Positions 26,800 to 35,752 of a stretch of DNA of 64,000 bases are shown here, in pieces. Source of the DNA: a bacterium. Its GTDB lineage: Bacteria > Krumholzibacteriota > Krumholzibacteriia > JACNKJ01. The position numbers were made by a program, and so were the translations under genes. Under the pieces are notes generated by a model. That model ran no database searches. It was not told where the DNA came from and saw nothing but the letters and a program-made list of their open reading frames with translations. Within the stretch, counting starts at the first letter, position 1. The number at the start of each line of letters is the position of its first letter. The DNA lies in contig JAAEPZ010000538.1 of assembly GCA_024231955.1 (NCBI GenBank), positions 371,340 to 435,339 on the forward strand, in the 5' to 3' direction.

Positions 26800-27677
26800 A
26801 GGAGGTTGTAATCATCAGCGGCAAAGGCGGCACCGGAAAAACCAGTCTCACGGCCTCCTTTGCGGCACTGGCCGATAATGCGGTTGTCGCGGACTGCGAT
26901 GTGGACGCGGCGGACCTCCATCTGGTGTTGAATCCACAGCTGAGCGAAGGATCCGAATTTCGCAGCGGTTTTGCGGCTCAGATCCGCGAGCACGCCTGCA
27001 TCGCTTGCGGCATGTGCGCATCCCTCTGCCGTTTCGATGCCGTACTGGAGAATGGGCGTGCGACCGTGTTGGGACGATATCGGATCGATACGGACATCTG
27101 CGAGGGCTGTGGCGTATGCGCTCACTTCTGCCCGGAAAGCGCGATCGATCTGCACGAGCGCATCTGCGGCGAATGGTGGCAGGCGGAGACCGAATACGGT
27201 CCGCTGGTGCATGCACGTCTGGGCGTGGGGGCGGAGAACTCCGGCAAGCTGGTCAGCCTGGTGCGCCTGGAGGCGCGCAGAATCGCCGAGGAGCGAAACC
27301 GGTCGCTGATTCTGGTCGATGGCCCGCCGGGGATTGGTTGTCCCGTAATCGCCTCGGTTACAGGTGCCTCGCTGGTTGTGATCGTCACCGAGCCCACCCT
27401 GGCCGGCGAGCATGATCTCGAGAGGATTCTGGCGCTGGCCGAACACTTCTCGATTCCCGCCGTGGTGTGCGTGAACAAGTGGGACATCAATCCCGAAATT
27501 ACCGAGCGGATCGAAAAACGGACGCTGGCGGTCGGAGCACGACCGATAGGTCGGATACCCTATGACCGGATCGTAACGGAGGCCCAGGTCAATGGGCAGC
27601 CCGTGGTGACATATTCCTCGGGTCCGGTTGCAGAGAGGATCGAAGGGATCTGGTTGGAGGTGCTCACATCAATCTGA
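26796..27677 (+). CDS. MinD/Mrp-like P-loop ATPase with ferredoxin insertion (second copy)
   Basis: A 293-residue paralogue of the preceding protein: Walker A SGKGGTGKTS, two 4Fe-4S motifs CIACGMCASLC and CEGCGVCAHFC, and Walker B LVDGPPGIGC. It starts within an ATGA overlap. The two copies probably form a heterodimer, as the matching paired genes do elsewhere. An 87-nt gap follows before the last NifX-like gene. Confidence 0.92.
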   Translation: MKEVVIISGKGGTGKTSLTASFAALADNAVVADCDVDAADLHLVLNPQLSEGSEFRSGFAAQIREHACIACGMCASLCRFDAVLENGRATVLGRYRIDTDICEGCGVCAHFCPESAIDLHERICGEWWQAETEYGPLVHARLGVGAENSGKLVSLVRLEARRIAEERNRSLILVDGPPGIGCPVIASVTGASLVVIVTEPTLAGEHDLERILALAEHFSIPAVVCVNKWDINPEITERIEKRTLAVGARPIGRIPYDRIVTEAQVNGQPVVTYSSGPVAERIEGIWLEVLTSI

Positions 27678-27764
27678 AGGTCGCTGGATTGCCGAGAGGG
27701 CGGGAGCGCCGTCTACCCGGTCCAGGCAGAACATCTATCGAAATCAAAACAAGGAGCAGGCATC

Positions 27765-28103
27765 ATGCGCATAGCGATTCCCGTCGCCAACGGTCAACTG
27801 TGTCCCCATTTCGGACACTGTGAACAATTCGCCCTGATCGACGTCGATCGGAAGAGTATGGAGGTCGTCGCCCAGATGATGGTCGATCCTCCTCCTCACG
27901 AACCGGGTATACTGCCCCGATGGCTTGGCGAACTTAATGCTACCATCATCATCGCCGGAGGGATGGGGCAGCGCGCACAGGCGCTGTTTGAGGAGCAGAA
28001 CATAAAGGTCGTGATTGGCGCCTCGGCCGGTAGTCCCGAAGATCTGGCTAAGGCCTTCCTGGCCGGAACTCTGAAGAGTGGACAGAATCTCTGTGATCAC
28101 TGA
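27765..28103 (+). CDS. NifX-family protein (third copy)
   Basis: A 112-residue NifX-like domain with MRIAIPVANGQLCPHFGHCEQF, which carries the HFGHC segment common in the archaeal and anaerobe subgroup, then IIAGGMGQRAQALF. It ends NLCDH. AAGGAGC precedes the ATG. It is separated from the ATPases by 87 nt without a clear terminator or promoter, so it probably belongs to the same sigma54 operon. The three NifX-like proteins differ in their Cys/His content and may bind the cluster at different stages. Confidence 0.88.
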   Translation: MRIAIPVANGQLCPHFGHCEQFALIDVDRKSMEVVAQMMVDPPPHEPGILPRWLGELNATIIIAGGMGQRAQALFEEQNIKVVIGASAGSPEDLAKAFLAGTLKSGQNLCDH

Positions 28104-28527
28104 AGAGGAGCGCTACGTAAAGGAGCGGGCCAGTCACGCTGAATGCCTGCTCTGCGGGGCGCGTGACCCGCTTGGCCTCGGATTGGCATTCAAACGTGAT
28201 GCCGACGGGGCCGTGTCGGCCCGTTTGACCTGTCGCAATCAATGGCAGGGGTATCCTGGTCAGCTTCACGGAGGGATGATCGCCTCCGTGCTGGATTCGG
28301 CCATGACCCACTGCCTGTTTCATCACGGCGTGCAGGCGGTGACGGGGGAGATGCAGACCCGGTATCTCCATCCGGTGCCGAGCACGGCGGAGGCGAAACT
28401 GCGGGCGGTCATCACACAGGCACGCCCCCCCCTTTTCCGCTTGCGGGCAGAGCTGCTGGTCGATGAACGGGTGCTGGCATGGAGCGAAGCTAAATTCATG
28501 CAGCTTACTCCGGATGATTTGACATGA
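28078..28527 (+). CDS. PaaI-type hotdog thioesterase
   Basis: A 149-residue hotdog-fold protein with the 4HBT/PaaI signature QLHGGMIASVLDSAMTHCLF, where the acidic residue and the HGG turn form the acyl-CoA site, then MQTRYLHPVPSTAEA. An N-terminal CLLCG could bind metal. It overlaps the previous gene by 26 nt if GTG 28078 is used; GTG 28093 would shorten the overlap. It may simply be the last gene of the sigma54 operon. The substrate is unknown. Confidence 0.85.
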   Translation: MDRISVITEEERYVKERASHAECLLCGARDPLGLGLAFKRDADGAVSARLTCRNQWQGYPGQLHGGMIASVLDSAMTHCLFHHGVQAVTGEMQTRYLHPVPSTAEAKLRAVITQARPPLFRLRAELLVDERVLAWSEAKFMQLTPDDLT

Positions 28528-28555
28528 TAAATGTGCCGCGGTGCTGATTTCGATC

Positions 28556-28583
28556 TTTCAATAAGCGCCACTTGGGCTATTAT
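28556..28583 (+). promoter_or_regulatory. Possible promoter of selB
   Basis: TTTCAA (28556-28561), 16-nt spacer, TATTAT (28578-28583). Leader of about 28 nt with TAGGGA before the ATG. Confidence 0.35.
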
Positions 28584-28616
28584 GGCCGACGCAATCAACA
28601 CTGCGTAGGGAAGATC

Positions 28617-30509
28617 ATGAAGTCCATTATCATCGGCACGGCGGGTCACGTCGATCACGGGAAGACCCGCCTGATCGGCCGTCTGACCGGTATCAATACG
28701 GATCGTCTCAAAGAGGAGCAGCAACGCGGAATCTCCATCGAGTTGGGGTTTGCCCGGCTTGAGCTGGATGGCGTTGAGGCCGGTATCATCGACGTGCCCG
28801 GGCACGAGAAGTTCGTGCGCACTATGGTTGCGGGCGCGGGCGGCATGGACATGGCGCTGCTGGTGGTCGCCGCCGACGAGGGGGTGATGCCCCAGACGCG
28901 TGAGCATGTCGAGGTGCTGGAGCTGCTGGGTATAGATCGTGTACTGGTTGCACTCACCAAGATCGACATGGTGGATGAGGAGATGGTGGAGCTGGCCGCC
29001 GATGATGTGCAGGAGTATCTGTCGGACACGATCATGTCCGCTGCCGAGGTCATCCCCTGCTCATCCGAGACCGGTGAGGGGCTGGAGCAACTGCGCGTCA
29101 AACTGGCCGCGATGGCCGTCGCCACCCCCGAACGCACAAGCGTGGGCACCTATCGTCTGCCGATCGATCGCGTCTTTACGATGACGGGCATGGGCACGGT
29201 GGTCACCGGCACCAGTTGGAGCGGCAGCGTGCGCGTGGGTGATCAACTGGAGCTGCAGCCCCAGGGGCGGCAGGTGCGGGTGCGGGGCATCCAGGTGCAC
29301 GAGCACACTGCCGAGGTGGCCCACGCCGGTCAGAGGACCGCCCTGGCCCTGCACGGCGTCAAACATGATGAACTCACTCGCGGTGAACTGCTCGTTACCG
29401 AGGGGCGTTTTCAATCCAGCAGCATGATCTCTCTCAAGGTGCGGGCATTGTCCTCCAGCCCCTGGACGCTTAAGCAGCGCAGTCGGATCAGGTTTCATTT
29501 CGGTACCCAGGAGGTTCTTGGGCGTCTGATCCTGCTCGACAAGGAGAGCCTGCCCGCGGGCGAGGAGGCGTTGGCCCAGGCGCGTCTTGAGGAGCCGACC
29601 GTCTGCGCCCCAGGCGATCGTGTGATTCTCCGGTTCTACTCTCCGATGCAGACCATCGCCGGTGGTGAAGTCCTTGAGGCGGTGGCCCCCAAGCGACGTC
29701 ATGGTCGCGATACCGATCTGGAGGCCGTGCGTCTAAAGGAGTCTGGAGATCCGGCTCTGATTCTGGAACGGGCAATTCTCGACGCGGGGTTGGCGGGGGC
29801 TCCCGAGAAGGAGCTCAAGGTGTTGATGGAGAAGTACGAGGGCGATTCGCCGTTGCCGCAGCTGGCGGAGAACAGGGTGGTCGTGCAACTCGGAAAACGT
29901 CTCTTTCACACCGACCTGATCGAAGCGCTGGCTACCGAAATAGAGATCCGGGCGCATAAGCATCATGAGGAGCGACCGCTGGCCTGGGGGCCGGCGCGGG
30001 AGGGCCTGCGCAGCGCGCTCGCGTCGGAGTTGCCGCAGGCATCGTTTCAGAAGATGCTCGAGCATCTGGAGACTGCAGGGCGGTTGCGACTCAAAGCCGA
30101 CCTGGTGCGGGCCAGTGAGGAACCTCCCGGCGCAACGGGCCAGGCCGCAGAGTGGCTGAAGCAGGCGGAGACCGCCTGGTTGCAGGCAGGGCTGACGGCG
30201 CCGAAGATTTCGTATCTGACGGAACTGGGTGTGCCCGAGGATATGGTTACGGACCTGGCCAACCTGATGGTCGCGCGGGAGCTCCTGATCCGCATCACTC
30301 CGGAACTCCTGGTGCACAGGGACGCCTTCGCCCGCTTCCGGGAGGGACTGGTCGAGTTGTTCGGTCAACAGGAGGTCCTGGTGGTCGGGCAGATCGGTCA
30401 GCATTTCGAACTCAGCCGCAAGTTCTCCGTGCCGCTGCTGGAATACTGCGATCAACAGGGATTGACTGAGCGGCGTGAAGCCGAACGACGCCGAGGGCCC
30501 GAACTGTAG
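28617..30509 (+). CDS. selB: Selenocysteine-specific elongation factor
   Basis: A 630-residue SelB. The GTPase domain opens with GTAGHVDHGKTRL, then DVPGHEKFVRTM and TKIDM. Its second G-motif segment reads QQRGISIELGF, the SelB-type variant of the EF-Tu sequence. After two beta-barrel domains, the last 250 residues form the winged-helix repeats that bind the SECIS hairpin. ATG 28617 follows TAGGGA and begins the conserved sequence. It delivers Sec-tRNA to UGA codons, so the genome should encode selenoproteins. selA, selD and tRNA-Sec are not in this window. Confidence 0.95.
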   Translation: MKSIIIGTAGHVDHGKTRLIGRLTGINTDRLKEEQQRGISIELGFARLELDGVEAGIIDVPGHEKFVRTMVAGAGGMDMALLVVAADEGVMPQTREHVEVLELLGIDRVLVALTKIDMVDEEMVELAADDVQEYLSDTIMSAAEVIPCSSETGEGLEQLRVKLAAMAVATPERTSVGTYRLPIDRVFTMTGMGTVVTGTSWSGSVRVGDQLELQPQGRQVRVRGIQVHEHTAEVAHAGQRTALALHGVKHDELTRGELLVTEGRFQSSSMISLKVRALSSSPWTLKQRSRIRFHFGTQEVLGRLILLDKESLPAGEEALAQARLEEPTVCAPGDRVILRFYSPMQTIAGGEVLEAVAPKRRHGRDTDLEAVRLKESGDPALILERAILDAGLAGAPEKELKVLMEKYEGDSPLPQLAENRVVVQLGKRLFHTDLIEALATEIEIRAHKHHEERPLAWGPAREGLRSALASELPQASFQKMLEHLETAGRLRLKADLVRASEEPPGATGQAAEWLKQAETAWLQAGLTAPKISYLTELGVPEDMVTDLANLMVARELLIRITPELLVHRDAFARFREGLVELFGQQEVLVVGQIGQHFELSRKFSVPLLEYCDQQGLTERREAERRRGPEL

Positions 30510-30533
30510 TCTCCGTGTTCCGGTCGTCCGGCG

Positions 30534-31145
30534 CTATCTGAAGAACGTCTTGATCAGGCTGAGCGTTTCCGGAATGGCTGCTGGTGGCGGCGGTACGAAC
30601 ACCGTATCGCCATTCGGTTGCCAGACCCAGTCGAAGGTGATGTGGGTGGCGGTCAGGTCGGTCACGAGAAACTTGACCCAGGTCGTATCCGTCTCACTAT
30701 CAACATGAGCCAGCAGGTAGGCGAAATCGGGTTCAGCCGGTTCGAAGTTGATGAAGGTGTGCGGCTCGCCGTTATCGGCAAGGGTGTTCTCAATATCCTC
30801 AAGCAACAAACCGGATCCCAGTGAATGGATATGCGGCTTGTCGTAGCTGGCTCCACCTTCCGGCGCACCCAGATACATTGCGCCCGGTGCGGAGATGATC
30901 TCGATGAGGACCAGGTCGGCGATACCTGCATCGGACAGTGCGTTGTAATCCTGCAGACTGTCGACCGTGGCGGTGGCGAAATCGAAACCATGGACATCGA
31001 CCAGACCGTCGATATCCGCCTGTGTGATCCATTTCAGTGTCGTCGTGCCCGAGGGGAGACCGTTCTCATCCTCATAACCTTCGGCGATGGCCAGGGAGAA
31101 CAGGCAGCCCAGACAGAGAAGCAACAGCGCGACGGATCTGATCAT
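30534..31145 (-). CDS. Secreted protein of unknown function
   Basis: A 203-residue protein with a signal peptide (about 1-21, ending AIA). The mature part is acidic and contains a helical-looking stretch (TQADIDGLVDVHGFDFA) and a beta-rich C-terminal half ending in PPPPAAIPETLS. I recognise no family. The ATG overlaps the stop of the lipoprotein gene upstream by ATGA, so the two are made together. It faces selB convergently across 24 nt. Confidence 0.7.
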   Translation of the reverse strand: MIRSVALLLLCLGCLFSLAIAEGYEDENGLPSGTTTLKWITQADIDGLVDVHGFDFATATVDSLQDYNALSDAGIADLVLIEIISAPGAMYLGAPEGGASYDKPHIHSLGSGLLLEDIENTLADNGEPHTFINFEPAEPDFAYLLAHVDSETDTTWVKFLVTDLTATHITFDWVWQPNGDTVFVPPPPAAIPETLSLIKTFFR

Positions 31146-32791
31146 CGGCTCTCCTTTCCTTTGAGAACGACAATCTCATCATACTGGCCGAAAGCGCCTA
31201 TCAAACCGCAGGCGGCGGTCAGTGCGGGGCTGTCGGCCAGAAGACGCCAATCGTCGGCATCTGGATCGGCCAGGAGAGGATCCTCGAAGATATCCTCCAG
31301 GCCCGGATCCAACCCCAGGCAATCACCATAGTTGTTTGCCCAGTACAGGTTGCAGTTGAGTGTAGGTTGGGGGTCGGCCACGCTGAAGATGCCGCGTCCG
31401 CAGAGGGAGATCAGGCAGCGGGTGATATCGACTGCGCCGGCATTGCTGTCGATGAACAGACCCTCGATCTCATTGCGAACAAGGGTGATCTCCGTCAGCT
31501 CTGCGGAGGAGCCGTCCCGGAGCCACATTCCATACCAGTGGGAATCCTGAATCAGGAGCCTCTCGGCGATGAGATGCCCGCCGCTGACCGAGATGCCGTG
31601 GTCATTTTCGATACATGACGAATTGCGGAACTCCAGCGTGTTGCCTGCATCGCCGTTGAGGAAGACGCCCGTTGTACCGCACTCCCGGAAGGTGAGCGAA
31701 TCGAAAACGGCACTGGCATTATAAAGATAGGCGCCGGATGAGATTGAGCCGGTAATGGAGAATCCTCGGACGAGTGTCTCGCTGGTGTTGCCCTCAAGAT
31801 AGAACCCGAAGTCGCAATCGGAAGGGCCGGCGTCGAGTTCGATCATACCCTTGCCCGGGAAGGCGAAGAGTTTGAGGTCGGCCCCGGAGAGATCGATTGC
31901 GGCCGTTCCGATGGTGGGCCCGGTGATCTGCTGCTGGGTCAGGTTGTACGAACCGGGCATTACCACCATGCTGTCGAGACCATTGACGGAGCAATGATTG
32001 ATCCCATCCTGCAGGGAGACCATAGTGCCGACACCGAGCTTGCATGGGAGTTGGAGCATGGTTTTGGGAACGACGATCAGGTGGAGAGTATCCTCCTGAT
32101 TGGGATGGTTGTTGATTATTTCAGGGTAGCCGTGGAAATCGGAATCGGTCTCATTGATCTTGGCCCGCGCTCCATAATAGCTGCTCATGGAATCAACGCC
32201 AATCACCGCCTGGAATCCCCAGGGGATATCCTCGAAGAGCTTCTCACTCAAAGCGGTGTCGGTTGTATCATACCCGACCACCGCGAGATGGATGTTCGCC
32301 TCCGCTCCATTGATGTCCTGAACCAGAACCCGGATATTGCCCACAACGGATCCGACAGTAAGAGGCTTCACTATAGAGACGGCATTCTGCAGGTTGTAGT
32401 CGTAGACCTGTACCATGATGTCGATGCTGGCGATTTCGTTGAAGCTGCCCGGAGCTCTCCAGGTGACGACGGAATCGTTGCTCACATTGTTGATCCATTC
32501 GCCGGCGTTGCCCAGCGAAGACCCATCGTTCGAGATTCCCGTGGCGGACCAGAGGAACTTCAACTCGTCGTCATCATCGTCTATCGCTTCGATTCTGAGG
32601 TCGAATTCGGCAAGCGGCGAGAGCGTTTCGGGGCCGGGACTCATCTGGATATCGCTCAGAATCCTTGGTACGCTGTTCTCAGGAAGATCGTTGACCTCAA
32701 GACCGCAGCCGAGGGCAACAAGAATGAGCGCCAGCAGCAGTGGTGTCGGGCGACCCGCCGAGAGGGTATGTGAGATCGAGCGAAATTCCAT
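31142..32791 (-). CDS. Lipoprotein with right-handed parallel beta-helix repeats
   Basis: A 549-residue lipoprotein, lipobox VALGC with Cys29. About 35-145 form an Ig/cadherin-like domain (FDLRIEAIDDDDDELKFLWS), as in PKD-type modules. The region from about 280 to 510 has the regular short repeats of a pectate-lyase-like right-handed beta-helix (for example CDFGFYLEGNTSETLVRGFSI). Catalytic residues cannot be assigned. ATG 32791 follows GGAAAGGAT; a longer frame of 11 residues has no site. It probably sits in the outer membrane and binds or cleaves polysaccharide, together with the coupled secreted protein at 30534. Confidence 0.8.
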   Translation of the reverse strand: MEFRSISHTLSAGRPTPLLLALILVALGCGLEVNDLPENSVPRILSDIQMSPGPETLSPLAEFDLRIEAIDDDDDELKFLWSATGISNDGSSLGNAGEWINNVSNDSVVTWRAPGSFNEIASIDIMVQVYDYNLQNAVSIVKPLTVGSVVGNIRVLVQDINGAEANIHLAVVGYDTTDTALSEKLFEDIPWGFQAVIGVDSMSSYYGARAKINETDSDFHGYPEIINNHPNQEDTLHLIVVPKTMLQLPCKLGVGTMVSLQDGINHCSVNGLDSMVVMPGSYNLTQQQITGPTIGTAAIDLSGADLKLFAFPGKGMIELDAGPSDCDFGFYLEGNTSETLVRGFSITGSISSGAYLYNASAVFDSLTFRECGTTGVFLNGDAGNTLEFRNSSCIENDHGISVSGGHLIAERLLIQDSHWYGMWLRDGSSAELTEITLVRNEIEGLFIDSNAGAVDITRCLISLCGRGIFSVADPQPTLNCNLYWANNYGDCLGLDPGLEDIFEDPLLADPDADDWRLLADSPALTAACGLIGAFGQYDEIVVLKGKESR

Positions 32792-32862
32792 GCAAGCATC
32801 CTTTCCCAAAGATCGACGGATCATAGTATATCTTTTGCCAAAACTGAACAGGGAAGAACCAG

Positions 32863-34140
32863 ATGAATGACAGTTCTCGTAATTTAATTGACGAGCTACG
32901 ATCCGAAGTGGGTGTTGAACTCCTCGCTAATATCGCCGAATTGCGTGCGGAGAGTCAAATAGGCCCGGGACAGGTGGCTGCTCTGCGCAAGCGGTGGTCC
33001 AGGGAACTGGTGGTGCTGGCACTCAGGATCTCGGAAGCAAACGAGCGCCTGGGGCGCAAGTTCCCGTCCGACGAGGATCTGATGTTCACACCCGAGTTGC
33101 TTGAGCAGGCCAGTTCGCATCCGGTGGCGATGCACAGAGCCAGGCGTCTGGCCCCTCTTGACCCTGTGCTGGATCTGGGGTGCGGAGCCGGCGGCGATCT
33201 GACCCGTTTGGCGCAGCTTGGTGCCCGGGTTGCGGGCGTCGAGGCCGACCCCCTGGCGGCTGCCCTGGCGCAATCGAACCTGAATGCGCTGGGCCTGGCC
33301 GGAGAGGTCGTACTGGGGACTTTCCCCGATATCGAGCTGCCCGAGTTTCGCACACTCTATGTGGACCCGGCGCGAAGAGGGGGCGAACGGCGACCTGGTG
33401 GAGCCGGACAAGGTGGCCGTTATATTAAACCGGCAGATTTTTCTCCCTCCCCGGCAGAATTGTGTCAGGTACTTAGCACTTGTAATTCGTGGGTGATTAA
33501 GTGGGGGCCTGCGTTGGACCTATCGCACAAAGTCCTTGCCGGTCCAGGTGGAATTCTGTCTGGCAGGACCCGGCAGGATTACGAAATCGAACTGGTTTCC
33601 TGGAATGGAGAGCTCAGGGAAGCGGTGCTCTGGGGTGGTGAAGCCAATCTGGGCAGGGGGCGAATCGCCACCTTGCTCAGAGGGTCGATGACCGATTTCA
33701 AGACACATTCCTACTGCGGAGAACAGGCGGCTCCCAAGCCTGCGATTACATCTCCAAGAGCCTGGTTATACGAGCCGGATCCGGCTCTGATCAGGGGTCA
33801 ACTTATTGAATCTTATGCTAATAAGCATGGCTATACGCTTGTGGCTCCTGACATCGCATACCTGAGTGGGGATGCTCCCGACCCTACTCCATTTGTGCGT
33901 AGCTGGCCGATCCTGGAGACATTTCCTTTCAGTATTACAAGGGCACAGGCTTTACTCGATAAATATGGCGCGGGTCACATTATCTTGAAGAAGCGGGGGT
34001 ACCCTCAAGACCCCGAATCGCTCCGTTCGCGATTCACTCTGAAGGGGGACCGTCACCTGACCTTGTTTATTTACAAGGGGGTGGAAAAGAGGCAGGCTTG
34101 CCTATGCGGAAACCGGTTTTGTTTCCCTGAAACTGTATAA
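32863..34140 (+). CDS. Class I SAM-dependent methyltransferase with THUMP-like C-terminal domain
   Basis: A 425-residue protein. The N-terminal 95 residues are helical, then a Rossmann methyltransferase with motif I VLDLGCGAGGD (about 106-116), an acidic residue in VAGVEADP and the family-typical LYVDPARR. The C-terminal part (about 340-415) resembles the THUMP_like domain, with KYGAGHIILKKRG. Related proteins are annotated as putative RNA methyltransferases, but the substrate is not known. It is divergent from the beta-helix lipoprotein over a 71-nt AT-rich gap. Confidence 0.85.
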   Translation: MNDSSRNLIDELRSEVGVELLANIAELRAESQIGPGQVAALRKRWSRELVVLALRISEANERLGRKFPSDEDLMFTPELLEQASSHPVAMHRARRLAPLDPVLDLGCGAGGDLTRLAQLGARVAGVEADPLAAALAQSNLNALGLAGEVVLGTFPDIELPEFRTLYVDPARRGGERRPGGAGQGGRYIKPADFSPSPAELCQVLSTCNSWVIKWGPALDLSHKVLAGPGGILSGRTRQDYEIELVSWNGELREAVLWGGEANLGRGRIATLLRGSMTDFKTHSYCGEQAAPKPAITSPRAWLYEPDPALIRGQLIESYANKHGYTLVAPDIAYLSGDAPDPTPFVRSWPILETFPFSITRAQALLDKYGAGHIILKKRGYPQDPESLRSRFTLKGDRHLTLFIYKGVEKRQACLCGNRFCFPETV

Positions 34141-34277
34141 AAGATCTTCCTTTGTTGCCTCGGTGCAATTTTTGCAAAAAGAGTATTGCAAAAACGTAGC
34201 CTTCTGTGGTTATATAGTAACACTTCAGGAGGGTAGGAGAGAAAGTAAGAATTCACCGCGTCAAAGGGGAGAGACTA

Positions 34278-35666
34278 ATGTCTGCCATCAAGCCCAATTT
34301 ACTCGTTTTGGATCAGAGCGGCGGGTTGATGATGAAGTGGGGTGAGGCGTTAAGCAGGGACTACGATATAGAGGTATCCCGCGAGGCCGAATCCGCCTAC
34401 TACTTCTTTGGTGAGATGGCACCTGATGCCATCATCGCCCACATTGAAAACCGTTCAATGACTTCGCTGACCATAGCCGTGCGCAACATTCATGAGAAAG
34501 CGCCGGAGTTGCCGATCATTGCAATTCTCAGCGACAGTATTACAAGCACCGAGCGCCAGGAGATTCTTCACGAGAATTTCTTCACGCACCTGGAATCGGA
34601 TATCGATTTTGATGAGTTGAAGATCATCCTTGAGCGTTCACTGGATCAAGGCCGCCTTTTGCAGGAAAGGTTCTATCTCCGTCAGAAGTTCTTTGAAATG
34701 GACGCCTTCGAGCTGGGTGGGGCACTGGCGACTCAACATGACCAGATTCAGCAGGCCGCCAGTTCCGGAATGGGCGTCATGATATATGGCGATCCGGGTA
34801 GCGGTTTGCGCGAGGTTGCCAAGAAGCTGCATCTTTTGAGTGATCGCGGGAGAGGCCCATTTGTGGTTTTCAACCCCACCATGCTGTCCGTAGAGGACTG
34901 TAGAATCCGTCTTTTCGGTCGCGAAGTTCGTGATGGATTGCGACAAAAGGGTCTTCTGGAAATGGCATCGCATGGCACGATCCTGTTTGAAGAGATCGGG
35001 AAGCTGCCTGTTGCCGTACATACGGAACTCTACCGTGTTCTCGTCGAAGGGCGCATGACTCGGGTGGGAGGGATTCGTTCACTGCCGGTGAGGGTAAGGA
35101 TAATCGCAACCAGCAGTCTGGATCTGCTTGAGGAGGTTCGCAACGCTCAATTCCATGAGGGCCTGTTCAACAAGATTCATGTCTACTCGCTGTCGATTCC
35201 GCCGCTCAAGGAGCGTCGTGAAGATATTCCGGCGCTGTTGCGGAGCTACCTGAGGCGCTTCAGCCGGCGCTATGGCCGCGATCACATGGAATACGACAAG
35301 GATGTCGAGGCATTCCTGACGCGCTATTCCTGGCCCGGCAGTATTGAGGAGTTGCGCAAAGGTGTGGAGCTGGCTGTTCTCCGTTCAGGCGGACAGACGC
35401 TCCGGTTGAGCGACTTCGGCGTCCACGGCATTGATGTCGATATGCTTCCGCTGAGTTACAAGAAGGCCAAGAAGCTCGTCGAACTTGATTTCAAACGTCG
35501 GTTCTTCGATCGTCTGCTCGTTCTGGCCGAGGGGAAGGTTACCAAGGCTGCGGAAATCTGTGGCATCCCCCGTCCAAGTCTGTCGACGATGCTCAAGGAG
35601 GCCGGCATCCATGCGGCCGACTACAAGCGTCGTGCGAAGATGAAGAGGGCCGCTGCCGCGCGGTAA
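34278..35666 (+). CDS. Degenerate NtrC-like protein (pseudo-receiver, AAA-like, Fis HTH)
   Basis: A 462-residue protein with NtrC layout but broken key motifs. In the receiver-like domain (1-120) the phosphoacceptor position is His55 (DAIIAHIEN). In the AAA+-like domain (about 140-380) Walker A reads GDPGSGLR (171-178), with no Lys-Thr/Ser, and Walker B ILFEEIG. The sigma54 loop GAFTGA is absent: FGREVRDGLRQKGLLE takes its place. The C-terminal Fis-type helix-turn-helix (KAAEICGIPRPSLSTMLKEA) is intact. It should still bind DNA but cannot activate sigma54 in the normal way. It has a long AT-rich upstream region and a strong terminator. Confidence 0.85.
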   Translation: MSAIKPNLLVLDQSGGLMMKWGEALSRDYDIEVSREAESAYYFFGEMAPDAIIAHIENRSMTSLTIAVRNIHEKAPELPIIAILSDSITSTERQEILHENFFTHLESDIDFDELKIILERSLDQGRLLQERFYLRQKFFEMDAFELGGALATQHDQIQQAASSGMGVMIYGDPGSGLREVAKKLHLLSDRGRGPFVVFNPTMLSVEDCRIRLFGREVRDGLRQKGLLEMASHGTILFEEIGKLPVAVHTELYRVLVEGRMTRVGGIRSLPVRVRIIATSSLDLLEEVRNAQFHEGLFNKIHVYSLSIPPLKERREDIPALLRSYLRRFSRRYGRDHMEYDKDVEAFLTRYSWPGSIEELRKGVELAVLRSGGQTLRLSDFGVHGIDVDMLPLSYKKAKKLVELDFKRRFFDRLLVLAEGKVTKAAEICGIPRPSLSTMLKEAGIHAADYKRRAKMKRAAAAR

Positions 35667-35714
35667 TCGTGGCGACAGTTGAGAGCACGTTGTGCGAGGG
35701 ACTCGCATTCGAGA

Positions 35715-35752
35715 GCAACCGACCTACTCCCCGTGGGTCGGTTGCTTTTTAT
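35715..35752 (+). terminator. Intrinsic terminator after the NtrC-like gene
   Basis: GCAACCGACC (35715-35724) pairs perfectly with GGTCGGTTGC (35736-35745), then TTTTTATT. It lies between two convergent genes; the T tract is on the plus side. Confidence 0.9.

Noticed and set aside
24936..28103. Nitrogenase cofactor assembly island
   Set aside because: NifX-like domains are present but no nifHDK, nifE, nifN or radical-SAM nifB; the set fits ORP-like systems better.
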